A DNA stretch of 64,000 nt from Thecaphora thlaspeos (GCA_900291925.1 UWYS01000004.1:496001-560000), one strand, 5' to 3'; counted from the stretch's first letter, positions 41,684 to 53,716 are shown. Notes: a model not told the origin generated them from the letters alone. A program made the numbers and translations.

Positions 41684-43219
41684 ATGTCGACATCATCAGC
41701 AACGGGCGAGGCACACTTTGTCATCGGCGGCGCCGGCTTCCTCGGCTCGCGCATCGCCCTGGCGCTCAAGCAGCGCGGCGAGAAGCACGTCTCCGTCTTT
41801 GACCTTAACCCCGCACGCCAGCCCATCGAAAAGGTCGACTACTTCACCGGAGACATCACCTCCGACAGCTCCCTCCGACACGCCCTCATCCAGGCGCGCG
41901 ACGCCGCCGCCATCGACCCGGACAACCTCGGCAGCCCAAACAGCCCCAAGGGCGTCGTCATCTACCACACCGCCAGCCCAATCGCCGGCCTCGGCCCGGA
42001 AGTCTACGAGAAGGTCAACGTTACCGGGACAGAGACCGTCATCCGCGTCGCAAAAAAGAAGGAGCTCGCCGTCACCAAGCTCGTCTTCACCTCGAGCGCA
42101 GGCGTCATCTACGACGGCAGCGACCTGATCAACGTCGATGAGCGCATGCCGTTCCCCGAGAAGCCGCTCGACGCTTACAACGAGACAAAGGTGCGCTCCC
42201 GTTGCTCGAACAGAGACGCTAGGTATCGTGGACCGTCTGGCTGATCTAACCCTCCCTCCCTTGTGTTCTCCCTTTGACCGCATACACCGCAGGCAAAGGC
42301 GGAAAAGGCGGTCCTTGAGGCAAATGGCTTCGAGGCCGGCGAGCTGCGGACATGCGCGATCCGACCGGCGGGCATCTTTGGCATTGGCGACCGACAGGCG
42401 CTCCCCGGCTTAATGCAGGTGCTGCGTACGGGCAAGACCAAGTTCCAGATCGGCGACAACACCAACCTCTTCGACTGGACCTACGTCGACAATGTCGTCC
42501 ACGCCCACCTGCTCGCCGCCGATAAGCTTTATACGGCCGGCGCGCACGCGGTCGAGCTCGGTAGTGAGGTGATTGACGGCAAGGTGATCGCGGCCGACGA
42601 GAAGGCCGCCCTGCGTGAGGTCCCCACAAGCGAGGCACGCGAAGATACCCCCTCCGGTTCGACCGACTACGCACGCCGCCTCCCCTCGACGCTGAGCGCC
42701 GAGACGCTCAACTCGACGCTCGACGTCCGCCCGGTGGCGCGCAACAAGTACGACCAGTTCTTCCACATCATGAACCCGGATGTCGCCTCTGCCGGGTCGC
42801 CGCTCTCGCCCGAGTTCCCCTTTATCGAGGAGACGGTCCCGGTTGCGGGCCAGGCCTTTTTCATCACAAACGGCCAGCCGATGCCCTTCTGGGACTTCCC
42901 GAGGGCGCTGTGGGCGGGCATGGGCCACGTCGTTCCGTCCAACAAGGTGTGGAAGCTCAGCAAGGACTGGGGCCTGACGCTGGCGGGCTACGCCGAGACG
43001 TTCGCCTGGCTGACGGGCAGGGAGGTCCAGTTCACAAAGTACAAGGTCACCTACACCGCCAGCGCGCGTTACTATAACATCGAGAAGGCGAGGAGGGTGC
43101 TTGGGTACGAGCCGCTGGTCGGCATGCAGGAGGCCATCAAGAGGAGCGTGGCGTGGTGGAAGGAGGAGCACCCCGAGGACGTCGATGCTGCTGCTTCTGC
43201 TCCCGCCAAGTCCCAGTGA
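41684..43219 (+). CDS. ERG26: Sterol-4-alpha-carboxylate 3-dehydrogenase (decarboxylating)
   Basis: 3-beta-HSD family enzyme that oxidises and decarboxylates the C-4 sterol carboxylate in ergosterol synthesis at the ER. Exons 41684-42190 and 42293-43219 give 477 residues. The NAD-binding motif is VIGGAGFLG near the start. The catalytic pair is Tyr165 and Lys169 (YNETK), with the intron directly after the Lys codon. Other landmarks are RPAGIFGIGD and WTYVDNVVHAHLLA. It is longer than yeast Erg26 (349 residues) because of an insertion near residues 290-340 and an extended C-terminus. Other 3-beta-HSD family members are possible, but ERG26 fits best. Confidence 0.87.
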
Positions 43220-44855
43220 GCTGCCGTTATGCTCCGCCTGCTCTCCCCCGCCTGCTCCTCCGACACCGGACAGGCACGTCAGTTCGCATCACCATGTAGA
43301 TACTTCTCGCATTGCCGTGTAACGGAGGTCGCATAGGAACGCCGCCGTCGCTACGCCGAGACTCGGACGCGATCGTCGTCGTAGAGGTACGTCCTTTCCG
43401 CCCGTCGCGCATACAGCCGGGAGGGACTGTCGTTGGTCGAGGTAGGTGCTGGCTTTGCGCCGTCTTTGCGACGAGGTCGAGCGACATCCTCGGTAATTCC
43501 GAGACGCATCATGTGTAGACCTGGAGAACACAAAGGTGTTGATACCGTACTCGCAAGCATCCCAGACGCTGAGGGCGCTACCAACGCTTCTCGCTTGTCC
43601 ATGTTACGCCGGATGCCCTTGATGGGGTGTGATTGATTTAACGCTACCCGTCGTCACCGGGGCTATCACGTGATCTAGCTCTAGAGTTGGTGGCTTTTCA
43701 TCGGCCGAAAACAGCAGCTCGAGATCCAAAGGCTGCTCGCCCAGCAAGAACACAGCAGCGTACCTACAGACAAGAACGGCGGCTATTTACTGCGCAGCGA
43801 GCAACCGCTGGAGTCGACCATACGGACTGCGTTGGGCTGAGCACTTATCAGAGCTTATGTATTGAGCCCGTCGTCAAGGTTGACGTCGGTCCCCCGACGC
43901 TCCGTTGGGAAAGTAAGGCTAACTGACGGTCCAGTGGTACACCGCCGGTTAGGTTGCCGCAGCACGGGTGGCTACAGATAGCCCTCAGGCTGTGCAAGGG
44001 TATATGCAGGTCGTGCCGAAACACGGCACGCCCAAAGAGAGGTCAGTTACTGTAGTCTTCCCAGGAACACCGCCTCTCCTGTCCGCCCGACCCCACCAGC
44101 TTCAACACCATGGAACCATCCACCCCTCCTTTGCGCTTAGCTTCATGCCCATTGATCGGGACCAAAGCGGCCCAACTATCTATCACCACTGCAAGATTGT
44201 CTGACTAGCCATCGCACCCAGATTCGCAACCCGTTGACTTGGCTGCATGTTGGAGGGAGCGAAGGTAAGGGAGGGCATCGTCCTATGTACATACCTCCAT
44301 CCGTTCGTTTGTGCCATCGCGCGTTGTCTTGCCACTCACCTTTCTCCTTGCCTGCCTGCTTTGTTTGCTTGCTTGTTATGCTGACCCCGCAGGCTTCTCC
44401 CCCCTCTCTCCATGGACGTCGTAACGCACTTCCGATTGGACTTCCACCCACGCTCAGAGACAGAGCGATTCCTCAATGGTTCTGTACCAGTAGCCCCTCT
44501 CCCGCCCGCCGCTCGACTGCGCCGACGTGCACGCCTACCTGTGAGGATCCGGAGCCCGCTTGTCCGTTCACCGACACAAGCCCAGTAGGCGAAGCGTCAG
44601 GCACGTCGTGCAGCATCATGGGCCCTCGTCCCATCGGCCAGGCGCAACAAGTGGTGGAGCATCACCGCCCCGCCGCCGCCGCCCTTTGCACCTTCGCCAC
44701 CCTCCTTCGGCAGGGATCCTGACCCTTTCTGTCCACCGTCCCGTTCCGCCCACAACACCGCCTGACGCTCCCATCTCGCAGGCAGCAGCAACAGCAGCAG
44801 CATCAGCAACACCGGCCTCTACCAACCCTCGCCCCGCTACCCGCTCATACCTGGA
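43220..44855. other. Intergenic region upstream of the zinc-cluster factor
   Basis: About 1.6 kb with no credible gene. It contains a TCACGTGA E-box-like palindrome near 43667 and CT-rich sequence near 44340-44410 that may be the leader of the downstream gene. Confidence 0.5.
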
Positions 44856-47800
44856 ATGTCTACTGCGGCAGGGAGCAGCAGCGCCTCGACCTCGCCCTCG
44901 CTCTGGAACCCTACGCTAGGCGCTTCCGGCTCCGACGGCTCCATCACCGCCAGCCCCGCCTCCTCGGTCCACCAGCGCAACCCGTCGAAGACAACTTCGA
45001 CGACAACGCCGGTGGCTTACCAGATCTCGCCGAGCTACTCCCTCGCCGGCGTTCCGCCCTCTCGAGCCCACGCCATCATGACTTTGGCAGCCGAGACGGC
45101 CGACACCACAAACTCACCGGCCCGCGGCTTGGCCACCTCGCGCAACGCCGGCGGCGAGAGCGACGGCGAAGCGCGCGGTCTGAAACGCAAAGGCACGCCC
45201 CACCAACACCGTCAGCACGGCGAGCTTCACGATCACAACGAGCGCGGCAGGAGCGAATCCGACGGCCCGAACGACAGCGCCTCCCAGCACGGTTGGGACC
45301 GACAAGCCTACGTCCTCTAACGGTGTGTCGGACGCCAGGCACAGCGGCGATAAAGCCTCCGGCAAGCGGATCAAGACGGCTCGCGCCTGCGACTCCTGCC
45401 GCAGGAAAAAGATCCGCTGCGACGTGATAGACGACGACTGTCTGCCCGTCGGCAACGTCAACAACGGCAACGGCGGCCTGATTTGCGCCCACTGCCGACA
45501 GTACGGCTTCGACTGCACCTTCTTCCTGCCCATAACGGAGACGCGCTTCAAGAAGAAGCGGGAACGCGAGGCTGAGGAGGCGGCAGCAGCGGCTGCGGCG
45601 GCGGCAAGCAGGATGGGGATGGGAATGGCGATGGCGATGGGCATGCCGCAGGGCTTTGCCATGTCGCATCCGGGCTACGCGCACGCCGGTATGGCGGCGG
45701 GACACTTTGGCGGTGCCGCAGCAAACGCACTCCCGCCGCTCCGTTCGAGCGCATCGCAGGAGTGGTCGTTCGACTCGGGACCCGCAAGGACGCCGGCGAC
45801 GTTGCCCACCTCTTCCAGTGGGCCGCTTGGACCGTCACAGCCAAATCGATCCGCCACCGGGCCCGCTTCTGTCGCCGCCCGCACCGGTCCTACCGCCGGT
45901 CAGTCCGGGTCTTCGCGGCTCGCTGGCGCCGAAAAGGCCCTGCAGGCGCCGCACCCCGCGGAGTGGCCGCCGCCCGACACCAAGGTGCTTGGCCCTACTT
46001 CGATCGCCTACATCGTTCACTCGACCGCCTTTGTACCCGGGACGGCGATCGAGGCGCACGACGTCAAGCACAATCAGACATTTGAGATCGGTGCGAGCGG
46101 CGATGGCGTCATCAAATTCCACAAGCCGCCGGAAGCGGGCGGCGTCGTCGCGCGGCAGCTCGATCAGCGGCGATGACGAAGACGAGGTGACCAATGTTCC
46201 CGAATCGATCAAGGGCCGGCTGGCTGGCGACGTCGTCGAGAAGCTGGTCAACACGTACTTTGCGCGGATCGCGACGCTGTTCCCCGTCATCACAAAGAGC
46301 GAGTTTGTCCACTTCCAGAGGCCACCGCCGCTGCTGCTCTACTCCATCTGCGGCGTGGCCGCGCTGAGCCGCGAGGTTCCGGGTGAGGTGCTCGGGACGG
46401 TCAAGACGACGCTCAATGCCATCTTTCGCGACAACGACCTCCTCTCGGACTCGTCGTCGACGACGGTGCGCGCGCTGCTGATCCTCAGCATGCACTCGGA
46501 TCTGCACGGCTCGAGCGCGGACCAGTCCGGGTCCCGCGCGTGGAGCCGGACGGGGATGGCGATCCGGATGGCGCAGGACCTCGGCCTCCACCGCGACGCA
46601 AGCGGAAAGGACGACGTTCACGACGACGCCTTCTTCACCGAGAGCAAGCGTCGGGTGTGGGGCTGCTGCGTGACGGCCGACCGGAGCCTGAGCATCGCGA
46701 TGGGCCGTCCACTCGCAATCGACCTGACCGACTGCGACGTCCGCCTCCCGTCGCCCTATGAGATCCTGCGCTCGCCGACCGATCTCAAGTCGGACCCGAC
46801 GACGGACCGGCCATTCACCTTCAATACCGAGATGCTCAAGCTCTGCATCCTGTTTGGCCGCGTGATGAAGACGATCTACAGCCCGACGGGTCTGATGAAG
46901 GCGACCGACGATGAGATTACCAGCCTGCTCGGCGACATGGACCGGTGGAAGGAGTCGCTGCCGGCCGAGCTACAGTTCCAGGGCCCCGAATCTTCGCCGC
47001 CCGCCGGGATCCTGCACGTCGGCTATGCCTGCCTGACGATGCTCTTCTTCCGTGTGTTTATGCGGATCTCGTACGTCTGCCCGAAGCACCTCAACTTCAG
47101 CCTGACGATCGAGCGGATGACGTCGATGATCCGCTACTCGTCCGAGGCTATCTCGTGGGTCGAGAAGAATGACTTCTACCTCGACACATTCCACTTTGTC
47201 ACCTACTGTCTCGTCTCATGCGCAACGGTCCAGTACCATGCGTGCGTCCGCCGTGGCGACCCCAACGCACTTGGCCAACTCAAGAAGCTGCACGACGTCA
47301 TGACGCGCCAGAAGGAGATGGACAACCTCGGCGGGAAGCTGTCGGCGCGCCGCAAGACGAATGACATCATCGCGCTGCTGTACGAGTCGGCGTCGGGCGC
47401 CTACGCCAACTCGCCGTGCACCGGCAGCCTCAACCCGACGGCCGGCGTCACCAACCGGGGCGTCCAGGATCCCATCCGAGGCATCGTCTTCAAGGCCGAC
47501 GCGACCAAGCCGGGCGGCGGTGTCTACGTGGCCGTCAAGCGCGAGATGATGATGCACGAATTGCCAAAGGGCACGCTCATCCTCCAGGAGACCGAGGACG
47601 GCAACCGCGTGCTGGCGCTCGTGCGGACGTCGCTCGACGGCGATGGCGGATGGCAGACGTTTGAGCAGTACCGCGCGGCATTGATGGCGTCGGCCAAGCA
47701 AGGAATGTCGCAGGTCCAAATGGCAGGCGGCACCGGCAGTGCGGTTGGCCTCAATTCGACGGGCGGCGGCGCTGGCAGCGACGCCAACGGTGTCGGACAG

Positions 47801-48373
47801 CAGCAGGCATCCGGCTTGTCGCAGCTGCAAAATCCGCCGACAATTGTCTTCCCGACACCGAGCGCCGGTTCCCATGGCGACGGCGACGGCAGCGGTGCTA
47901 ATGGTAACAGCGACGGTCTGGCGCCACCGCCGCTAGGGGCGAACCTGACCTACCTCGGCGGCGACGTCTGGCAAGACGCCGAAGGTCGGCCGGTCAGCCG
48001 CAGCGACTCTCGGCTCGTGACGATGGTCCCGCTCTCGCCGAACGGCGGTCTAAACGGTGGCGATGCGAGCTTGCAGCTAGCACCGCACCTTGGCCTGGGC
48101 GGCGGGGCGGGTCAGCTGCAAGTGACGCGCAACAATGTGCTACCTGGCGATCCGAACTTCAACTTCAACCCGCACCTCAACGACGGATACTGGGCGCCGG
48201 CCGAGTTCGTACTGGATAGCAACAAACAGCTGATGGGATCGGGTCGAGGGACGTTCGATACGCTGATGCTCGACATCATTCCTGGCGAGTCGCTCGACTT
48301 TGCCAACTGGGACGCCTTTTTCCAGAAACTCAACCAACCTCAATCCCAAACGCAACCCTCGTCGTCGCAGTAA
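44856..48373 (+). CDS. XlnR-like Zn2Cys6 transcription factor, coding sequence split over three frames
   Basis: Fungal regulator with an N-terminal zinc cluster (ACDSCRRKKIRCDVI, then ICAHCRQYGFDC, then FFLPITETRFKKKR) and a Fungal_trans domain (GVAALSREVPGE; ALLILSMHSDLHGSSA; GMAIRMAQDLGLHRDASGKD). The order of these blocks matches the basidiomycete XlnR-like family. The sequence reads in one frame from the ATG at 44856 to about 45290, a second frame to about 46150, and a third to the stop at 48373, about 1170 residues in all. Each switch needs one base to be skipped; no canonical intron fits either. The zinc-cluster loop between Cys 3 and Cys 4 is unusually long (about 22 residues). The target genes are unknown. 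Confidence 0.82.
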
Positions 48374-48884
48374 CAGCAGCAACAGCAGGGGATGACGCAA
48401 GGTCAATCGATGCAAAGCGGTGCGACGACTTCAAGTGATACCTCGCATACCTTGCAGAACGGATCGTAGCAAGGATGATCCAAAAGCGTCACGATCCATA
48501 CCCCGCGACGCTAAGAAGAAATAGCTTGGAAAGCGCAATGCGACGCCCCTCCCTCCCCCTTTGACCCGCTTCTGAAAACTGGAATCGCTGGATTCGTGTA
48601 GCCGTACCTGGCCCCTTGCTCGGTGGTCATTCTCCTCTTTTGTGTACTGTCTCGACTGCCTGCAGCTGTCACCTTGTTCCTTGTTTTACTCACTTGGCGT
48701 CGTGTCCTCTAGCGCCCATCGCACGTCTCTATCACTGGATCATGCTGGATTAACGAGAAGGCGTCTACGAGAGGAAACGATTCAGGAGCGAGTACATGCG
48801 TGGGGTCAGTGGAGATGCAGAAGTGGAAGATGCTGAAATGTCCTGTGGAAAAGGGGTAGGGGGACGACTGTGGGAGGACGAGGG
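48374..48884. other. Intergenic region between convergent genes
   Basis: 511 bp with no gene or clear element. Confidence 0.6.
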
Positions 48885-50040
48885 TCAGAGGACGTTGCGG
48901 ATATCCCTAGCGACGCGTTTCGTACCCTTTACGACCTGTTGTACGCGGTGGAAATGATGCGATGGTGTCAAGTTCTTCCTCATCTTTGTCAGGTGGTGTG
49001 TGCAAGGACATGTATGCGGTTTCTCCATCTCGCCCTGCTCTCCCCCTTGGTCGCCTTTCGGTTCGTCCTTGTTCCCTGCCGCCTTGGCGGGTGACGAGAC
49101 GGGTAGGACGACGTGCCACGTCTTGCATCGTCTTTTGCAGGAACACGCTTCGCACCTCTCTACGCCCTTTTCGTCGATCGAGATGGTGGACGAGGCGACG
49201 GAGGAGAAGGTGTCGCTCCTTGGTAAGGCCATTGGCGAGGGTGGGATGGAGGAGAAGGAGGAGAAGGAGGACGAGGACGAGGACGAGAGGCAAGGACTGG
49301 GACCGTCTGGGATACGTTGCATGGCTGAGATGAGAGGGTCCGAGGAGAACGGCGTGCCCTCGGCCGTGAGTTGGCGCGAGACTATGCTCGACATCGATGG
49401 AGTGGGAGAGGCGGTGCGGAGGGGAAGGCCGTCCCATTTCGGCTTTGGAGATACGACGCGAGGTGAGGGGGAGGGAGAGGAAGAGGGCGAGGAGGGACCG
49501 GCTTCTGCGGGGGCTTTGGCTTCGACTTGCGGCTCCGAGGAGAGGGAGCCAAGGTTGAGCATCGTCGTGGTGAGCGCATTGAACATCGAGGCTCGTTTCG
49601 ACGGCGCGGCTGCGGCGGCGGTAGTGGTGGCGGCGTCGTTGGGATCGACAGGCTGGATCCTGCTGGCCTTTGGCGTTGTGTCGTCGAGGGGCGGAGGCGG
49701 TGGAGCTGAGTCGATGCGTCCTGGAACGGGTGACGCCTCTTTGGCTACGGGTGCTGTTGTGATGCATCGGATGGTGGGCAGAAGAGAGACATGGTCGGCT
49801 TCCTCGATGGATGAAGCTGGAGCTTTGCACGGAGAAGAGCTTACCAGGGGGTCCGACGACCATCTCGGTGGCCGTCTGCACCGTTTGCGCCGCCTGCTGG
49901 ACGAGGTCGGCTGCGCTCTGGACGAGGTCGGTGAGCATGGTGGGGACGAACGAGGAGAGGTAGCTTTGGTCGCTAGCAGCGGGGGCAGCGATCGCCGTCG
50001 TCGTCGAGGGATCGGAGGGGGAGGTGGCGGTGGAGGCCAT
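48885..50040 (-). CDS. Hypothetical Ser/Pro-rich protein with Cys-rich C-terminus
   Basis: Not recognised. Exons 50040-49845 and 49753-48885 (donor GTAAGC, acceptor ACAACAG) give 354 residues. Exon 1 has an Ala/Gln/Val-rich amphipathic stretch (LVQSAADLVQQAAQTVQTA). The middle is Ser/Pro-rich and low complexity. The C-terminus carries CEACSCKRRCKTWHVVLPVS and, later, HTCPCTHHLTKMRKN, a set of seven Cys and several His that could bind metal, then a basic tail (VVKGTKRVARDI). A closer acceptor would leave an impossibly short intron, so the 91-nt intron is preferred. The antisense strand also has a long frame, but it lacks any domain. Confidence 0.55.
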
Positions 50041-50822
50041 GGTTGCTTTGCCCCGGGAGGTTTCGAAGGAGGCAGCGGAAGCGCAACTGGGCGAGTCAGA
50101 AGGGTAGAAGAGGGACGTGGCCGCCGGGTCGAGAGGGAAGGTGGGGCGGAAGTAGGCCAGTGGAGCGATGGAGAGAGTGTCGAAGATGGACGAGGTGCGA
50201 CTGTAGTCAAGTAGATGCTGGATCGAGGTGGGAGGGAAAGCGTGCCCCTATCGGGCGAGCAGCATGCATACAGGCGCCCGAGTTGTAACACTTTCACCGC
50301 TGGCGGGCAGAATGATGCGCTGGTATCAAGGCAACGCGAGTCGCGTCGATGGCGTCTGTGCGAGGCTTTCGCTGCGCAGGGCGAAGGCAAGGCGAGCCAG
50401 GCAGGACAAGAGGCGCGTGGGTGTTGGTCTTTGGCTGGAGCGTGGCACGCGCCCGCGTCTTTCGGCCGAAAGGCGTCGGCGCATACCGCGCCACGCCACG
50501 CCACGCCACACCTCCACACCCACGCACTCACCACTTCACTGCGCGGCGCGTGGCTGCCGAGCGCCGCGGCCAACGTCTGTGCGTCATCAGCCCCGCCTGG
50601 CACTGCGCTGGACCCTGCCTTGGCATCACCACCACCACCACCACCACCACCCGCCCACAAGCGCCCATCTTCCACCGCTCATCGCGTCGTCTCTCTCTCT
50701 CTCTCTCTCGCAGCCTCCCTACGGCTTCCACCGCTAACATCATCTCTGCAACACCGCCGACGATCTCGAGCAGTCAGCTCGCATCTCCCTTCCCCCCCGC
50801 CACCACGGCGGCCGCGACTGCC
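50041..50822. other. Divergent promoter region of hypothetical and TMEM184 genes
   Basis: 782 bp between two starts, with an ACC trinucleotide array at 50627-50651 and a (CT)n run at 50689-50709 in the probable TMEM184 leader. No gene is seen. Confidence 0.55.
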
Positions 50823-53399
50823 ATGCTGCTGCTGGCCCGCCATGCTCCCATCGCCGCCGACTTGCACACCCTGATGCGACGACAGAACAGCGACGCCCCC
50901 GAGGGCAGCGGCTCCGGTCGATCGCTCCCAACCTCGCTCCTCATCGTCTCCACCCTCGCCGCTCTTTTCGCCACCTTGTTTAGCTTCTACCTCATCTGGA
51001 AGCAGCTCAAAAACTACCGCAAGCCCATCCTCCAGCGCTACGTCGTACGCCTCCTCGTAATGGTCCCCATCTACTCCATCGCATCCGTCATCTCCCTCTA
51101 CTCGCTCAACCTCGCCGACATCATCGACCTCGTCCGCGACCTCTACGAGGCCTTTGTCATCTACTGCTTCTTCAACCTCCTCATCGAGTACCTCGGCGGC
51201 GAGCGCTCCACCATCATCCTCCTCCACGGCAGGGCACCCCAGTCACACATCTTTCCCTTCAACCTCATCCTCCACCCCATGGATGCCAGTGACCCCTACA
51301 CATTCCTCGCCCTCAAGCGCGGCGTCCTCCAGTACGTCCAGATCAAGCCCATCCTCGCCATTCTCACCGTCCTGCTCAAGTCCATCGGCAAATACGAGGG
51401 CGGCAAGATTTCGCCCTCCAACGGCTACACCTGGATCTCCTTCACCTACAACCTCTCCGTCTTCCTCTCCCTCTACTGCCTCGGCATGTTCTGGAAGTGC
51501 CTCAACGCCGACCTCACACCCTTCCGCGCCACCTCCAAGTTCCTCTGCGTCAAGGGCATCATCTTCTTCTCCTTCTGGCAGGGGCTCGGCATCTCGATCC
51601 TCGTCGCTGCCGGCCTCATCCGCAAGATCGGCCCCGTGGCCGACTCCGAGTACATCTCGCTCGCCGTCCAGGACTCTATGATCTGCCTCGAGATGCCCCT
51701 CTTTGCCCTCGGCCACGCCTACGCCTTTTCCCACAAGGACTATGTCGATCCTTTCGCTCACTACGCTGCCAGACTGCCCGTCTACTATGCTCTGCGCGAC
51801 TGCATCGGCCTCTACGACGTATTCAGCGACAGCCTCACCACCGTTAGGGGCACCGGCTACGGCTACCAGACGTTCGAGCCGAGCGAGGGCGTCGTCCACC
51901 AGAGCCTTGCCCGCGAGCGGAGGAGCAAGGCCGGCCTGCGCTACACACAGGGTGGCAAGGCCAAATACTGGCTCCCGCAGCGCGGCACCGGCGATGCTTG
52001 CGACGCCGCCAAGGGCGCGCGCCACCAGGGTCCGCTCTCGGCGGTGCGCAAGTACCTCGACAAGAGGCGGATGGAGCGACAGGGCTTCGCGCCCCTTGAC
52101 CCGAACGAGGCGGCCGAGATTATCCACGACAATCCGGACGCGCCGCCGCATTCCCCGGGCGATGACGAATCGTCCGCGCTCCTCCGGCATTCTTGCGACA
52201 TGGCCAAGTCGGCGCTCAACCGGGCCGAAGAGGGTCTTCACTTTTTTTCGGAACGCTCGCCCGATGGCGACGATACCGTCGAGTCGCTTTCGTTTGGCTC
52301 TCCGTCCGAAGACGAGGAGGATCTGTACCAGCGCAGCCGCAACCTCGACTACGGCGACTACACCTACCCCAACGTCGACGTAGCAAGGGAGGCGAGCCGC
52401 AAGAGCCGCTGGAAGAACGACGACGACATCGTCCATCGGAGGCGCAAGGGGCGGGCCAGTGACGATGTCCGCGGCGGGGCCAAGGGAAAGAACAGAGAGG
52501 GCGACGGTGGCGGTGACGGTGGCGGTGGCGGTGAAAGTGCAAAGCGGAAGAAGGCCACCGACGAGGGACAGGGAGAAGGCGTGGGCAGTGAGGAAAGCGG
52601 AGTGCGTGGCAAAAAGAAGGCCAAGAGCCCGTGGCTGGCCTGGGAGGCGGAGAACGGCGATGGCGTCGGAGCTTCGGACAGCACGGCAACAGAGAACGAC
52701 CGCGGCGACGACGTAGCCACCCCTTCCTCGTCGTCCAAGGCTAGGACCGACGGCAAAGCGAAAGCGTCATCGTCCTCATCGCCATCGCCACCGTCGGGTG
52801 ACGCGCAGGCCAACGGTGACGACGATGCGAGCTCCAGGGCGAAACAGCACGATCCCTATGGCGCCTTGGACCTGGTCGTTGAAGACTTCAAGGCGGAGGA
52901 GCGCGAACGCCTACTGGAACGACGTCGCGGCGACCCTGCCCTCCGCGCCGACCGCAGCGCTCGCGTATTTAGGAAGCAGTACGAAGACCAACACACGTCC
53001 TCATCGCCTTCGTCTTCTGACACGCCTGGAGGTCGGTACGCAAAGGTCGAGAAGAGGATGGTCGACGCCGCGCTGGAACGACTGGATAGGGTGCAAGAGG
53101 GTCACGCCAACCCAAAAGATGCAGGTAAGAAGGAAGGAGAGGACGATGCGATGATCGAACAGTCCAGCTCGGCTTCTGTCGATCCTGGCATCGAGCAGGA
53201 TACGCCCATCGCTAGGACCGTAGAGCCAAAAGCCAGGACGGCTTTCAGGAAGGGAGCCTTGCCTGGAAGCATGATGAGTATAGTAAAACGAGGTGACGAC
53301 GATCAAGACGAGCAAGAGCAAGAGCAAGAGCAAGAACCGACAAGCAGCACTGCCACAGATGAACGGAACGCTCAAGAGGGTTACAACCCGTGGACTTGA
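50823..53399 (+). CDS. TMEM184/OST-alpha family membrane protein
   Basis: Intronless, 858 residues. The first about 330 residues match the solute-carrier organic-solute-transporter (TMEM184, DUF300) family: a luminal start, then membrane segments (LIVSTLAALFATLFSFYLIW; VRLLVMVPIYSIASVISLY; AFVIYCFFNLLIEYLGGE), KPILAILTVLLKSIGKYEGG, YCLGMFWKCL and FLCVKGIIFFSFWQGLG. The conserved acidic EMPLFALGHAYAF follows. The remaining 500 residues are charged and low complexity, with Lys/Glu/Ser-rich segments and an EQ repeat; such long tails are usual in fungal members. Fungal homologues act at the vacuole or plasma membrane; the transported substrate is unknown. The frame is open upstream, but 50823 gives the family-like start. 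Confidence 0.88.
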   Translation: MLLLARHAPIAADLHTLMRRQNSDAPEGSGSGRSLPTSLLIVSTLAALFATLFSFYLIWKQLKNYRKPILQRYVVRLLVMVPIYSIASVISLYSLNLADIIDLVRDLYEAFVIYCFFNLLIEYLGGERSTIILLHGRAPQSHIFPFNLILHPMDASDPYTFLALKRGVLQYVQIKPILAILTVLLKSIGKYEGGKISPSNGYTWISFTYNLSVFLSLYCLGMFWKCLNADLTPFRATSKFLCVKGIIFFSFWQGLGISILVAAGLIRKIGPVADSEYISLAVQDSMICLEMPLFALGHAYAFSHKDYVDPFAHYAARLPVYYALRDCIGLYDVFSDSLTTVRGTGYGYQTFEPSEGVVHQSLARERRSKAGLRYTQGGKAKYWLPQRGTGDACDAAKGARHQGPLSAVRKYLDKRRMERQGFAPLDPNEAAEIIHDNPDAPPHSPGDDESSALLRHSCDMAKSALNRAEEGLHFFSERSPDGDDTVESLSFGSPSEDEEDLYQRSRNLDYGDYTYPNVDVAREASRKSRWKNDDDIVHRRRKGRASDDVRGGAKGKNREGDGGGDGGGGGESAKRKKATDEGQGEGVGSEESGVRGKKKAKSPWLAWEAENGDGVGASDSTATENDRGDDVATPSSSSKARTDGKAKASSSSSPSPPSGDAQANGDDDASSRAKQHDPYGALDLVVEDFKAEERERLLERRRGDPALRADRSARVFRKQYEDQHTSSSPSSSDTPGGRYAKVEKRMVDAALERLDRVQEGHANPKDAGKKEGEDDAMIEQSSSASVDPGIEQDTPIARTVEPKARTAFRKGALPGSMMSIVKRGDDDQDEQEQEQEQEPTSSTATDERNAQEGYNPWT

Positions 53400-53716
53400 C
53401 CCGAGCAGGTCAGACAGCGAGATATCCGTTCGCCCTGCATTTCGACCTTGTAGCATCGTCTCTTATCTCACCCTGGATCTTAGTTTATCGGCTTCCCTAC
53501 GGCACGGACGTCCCGGCACAGACACAGGCAGACAAGGAGTGGGAGGCTGGATAGGCAGAGTTCTTTCCTAGGGTTGCGCAAGAGCGATTGCGCCACAACG
53601 TCGGTGCATTAGCGACACAAGGCGCAACGGAACAAAGGTGAACCACATCGTTTTTGGTGGGGGGTGTGCAGGGGGGCATGCGGGTGGGGTAGCGAAGGGT
53701 GTCTTTGACGCCGGCT
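53400..53716. other. Intergenic region between convergent genes
   Basis: 317 bp, no feature seen. Confidence 0.6.

Noticed and set aside
49817..49844. A 22- or 28-nt intron in the Ser/Pro-rich gene
   Set aside because: It keeps frame but is far below any workable intron length; the 91-nt alternative also keeps frame and has a pyrimidine tract.
49000..50214. 404-codon plus-strand open frame opposite the Ser/Pro-rich gene
   Set aside because: It mirrors the minus-strand gene, is Gly/Glu/Arg-rich without domain-like content, and is explained by GC-rich antisense codon bias.
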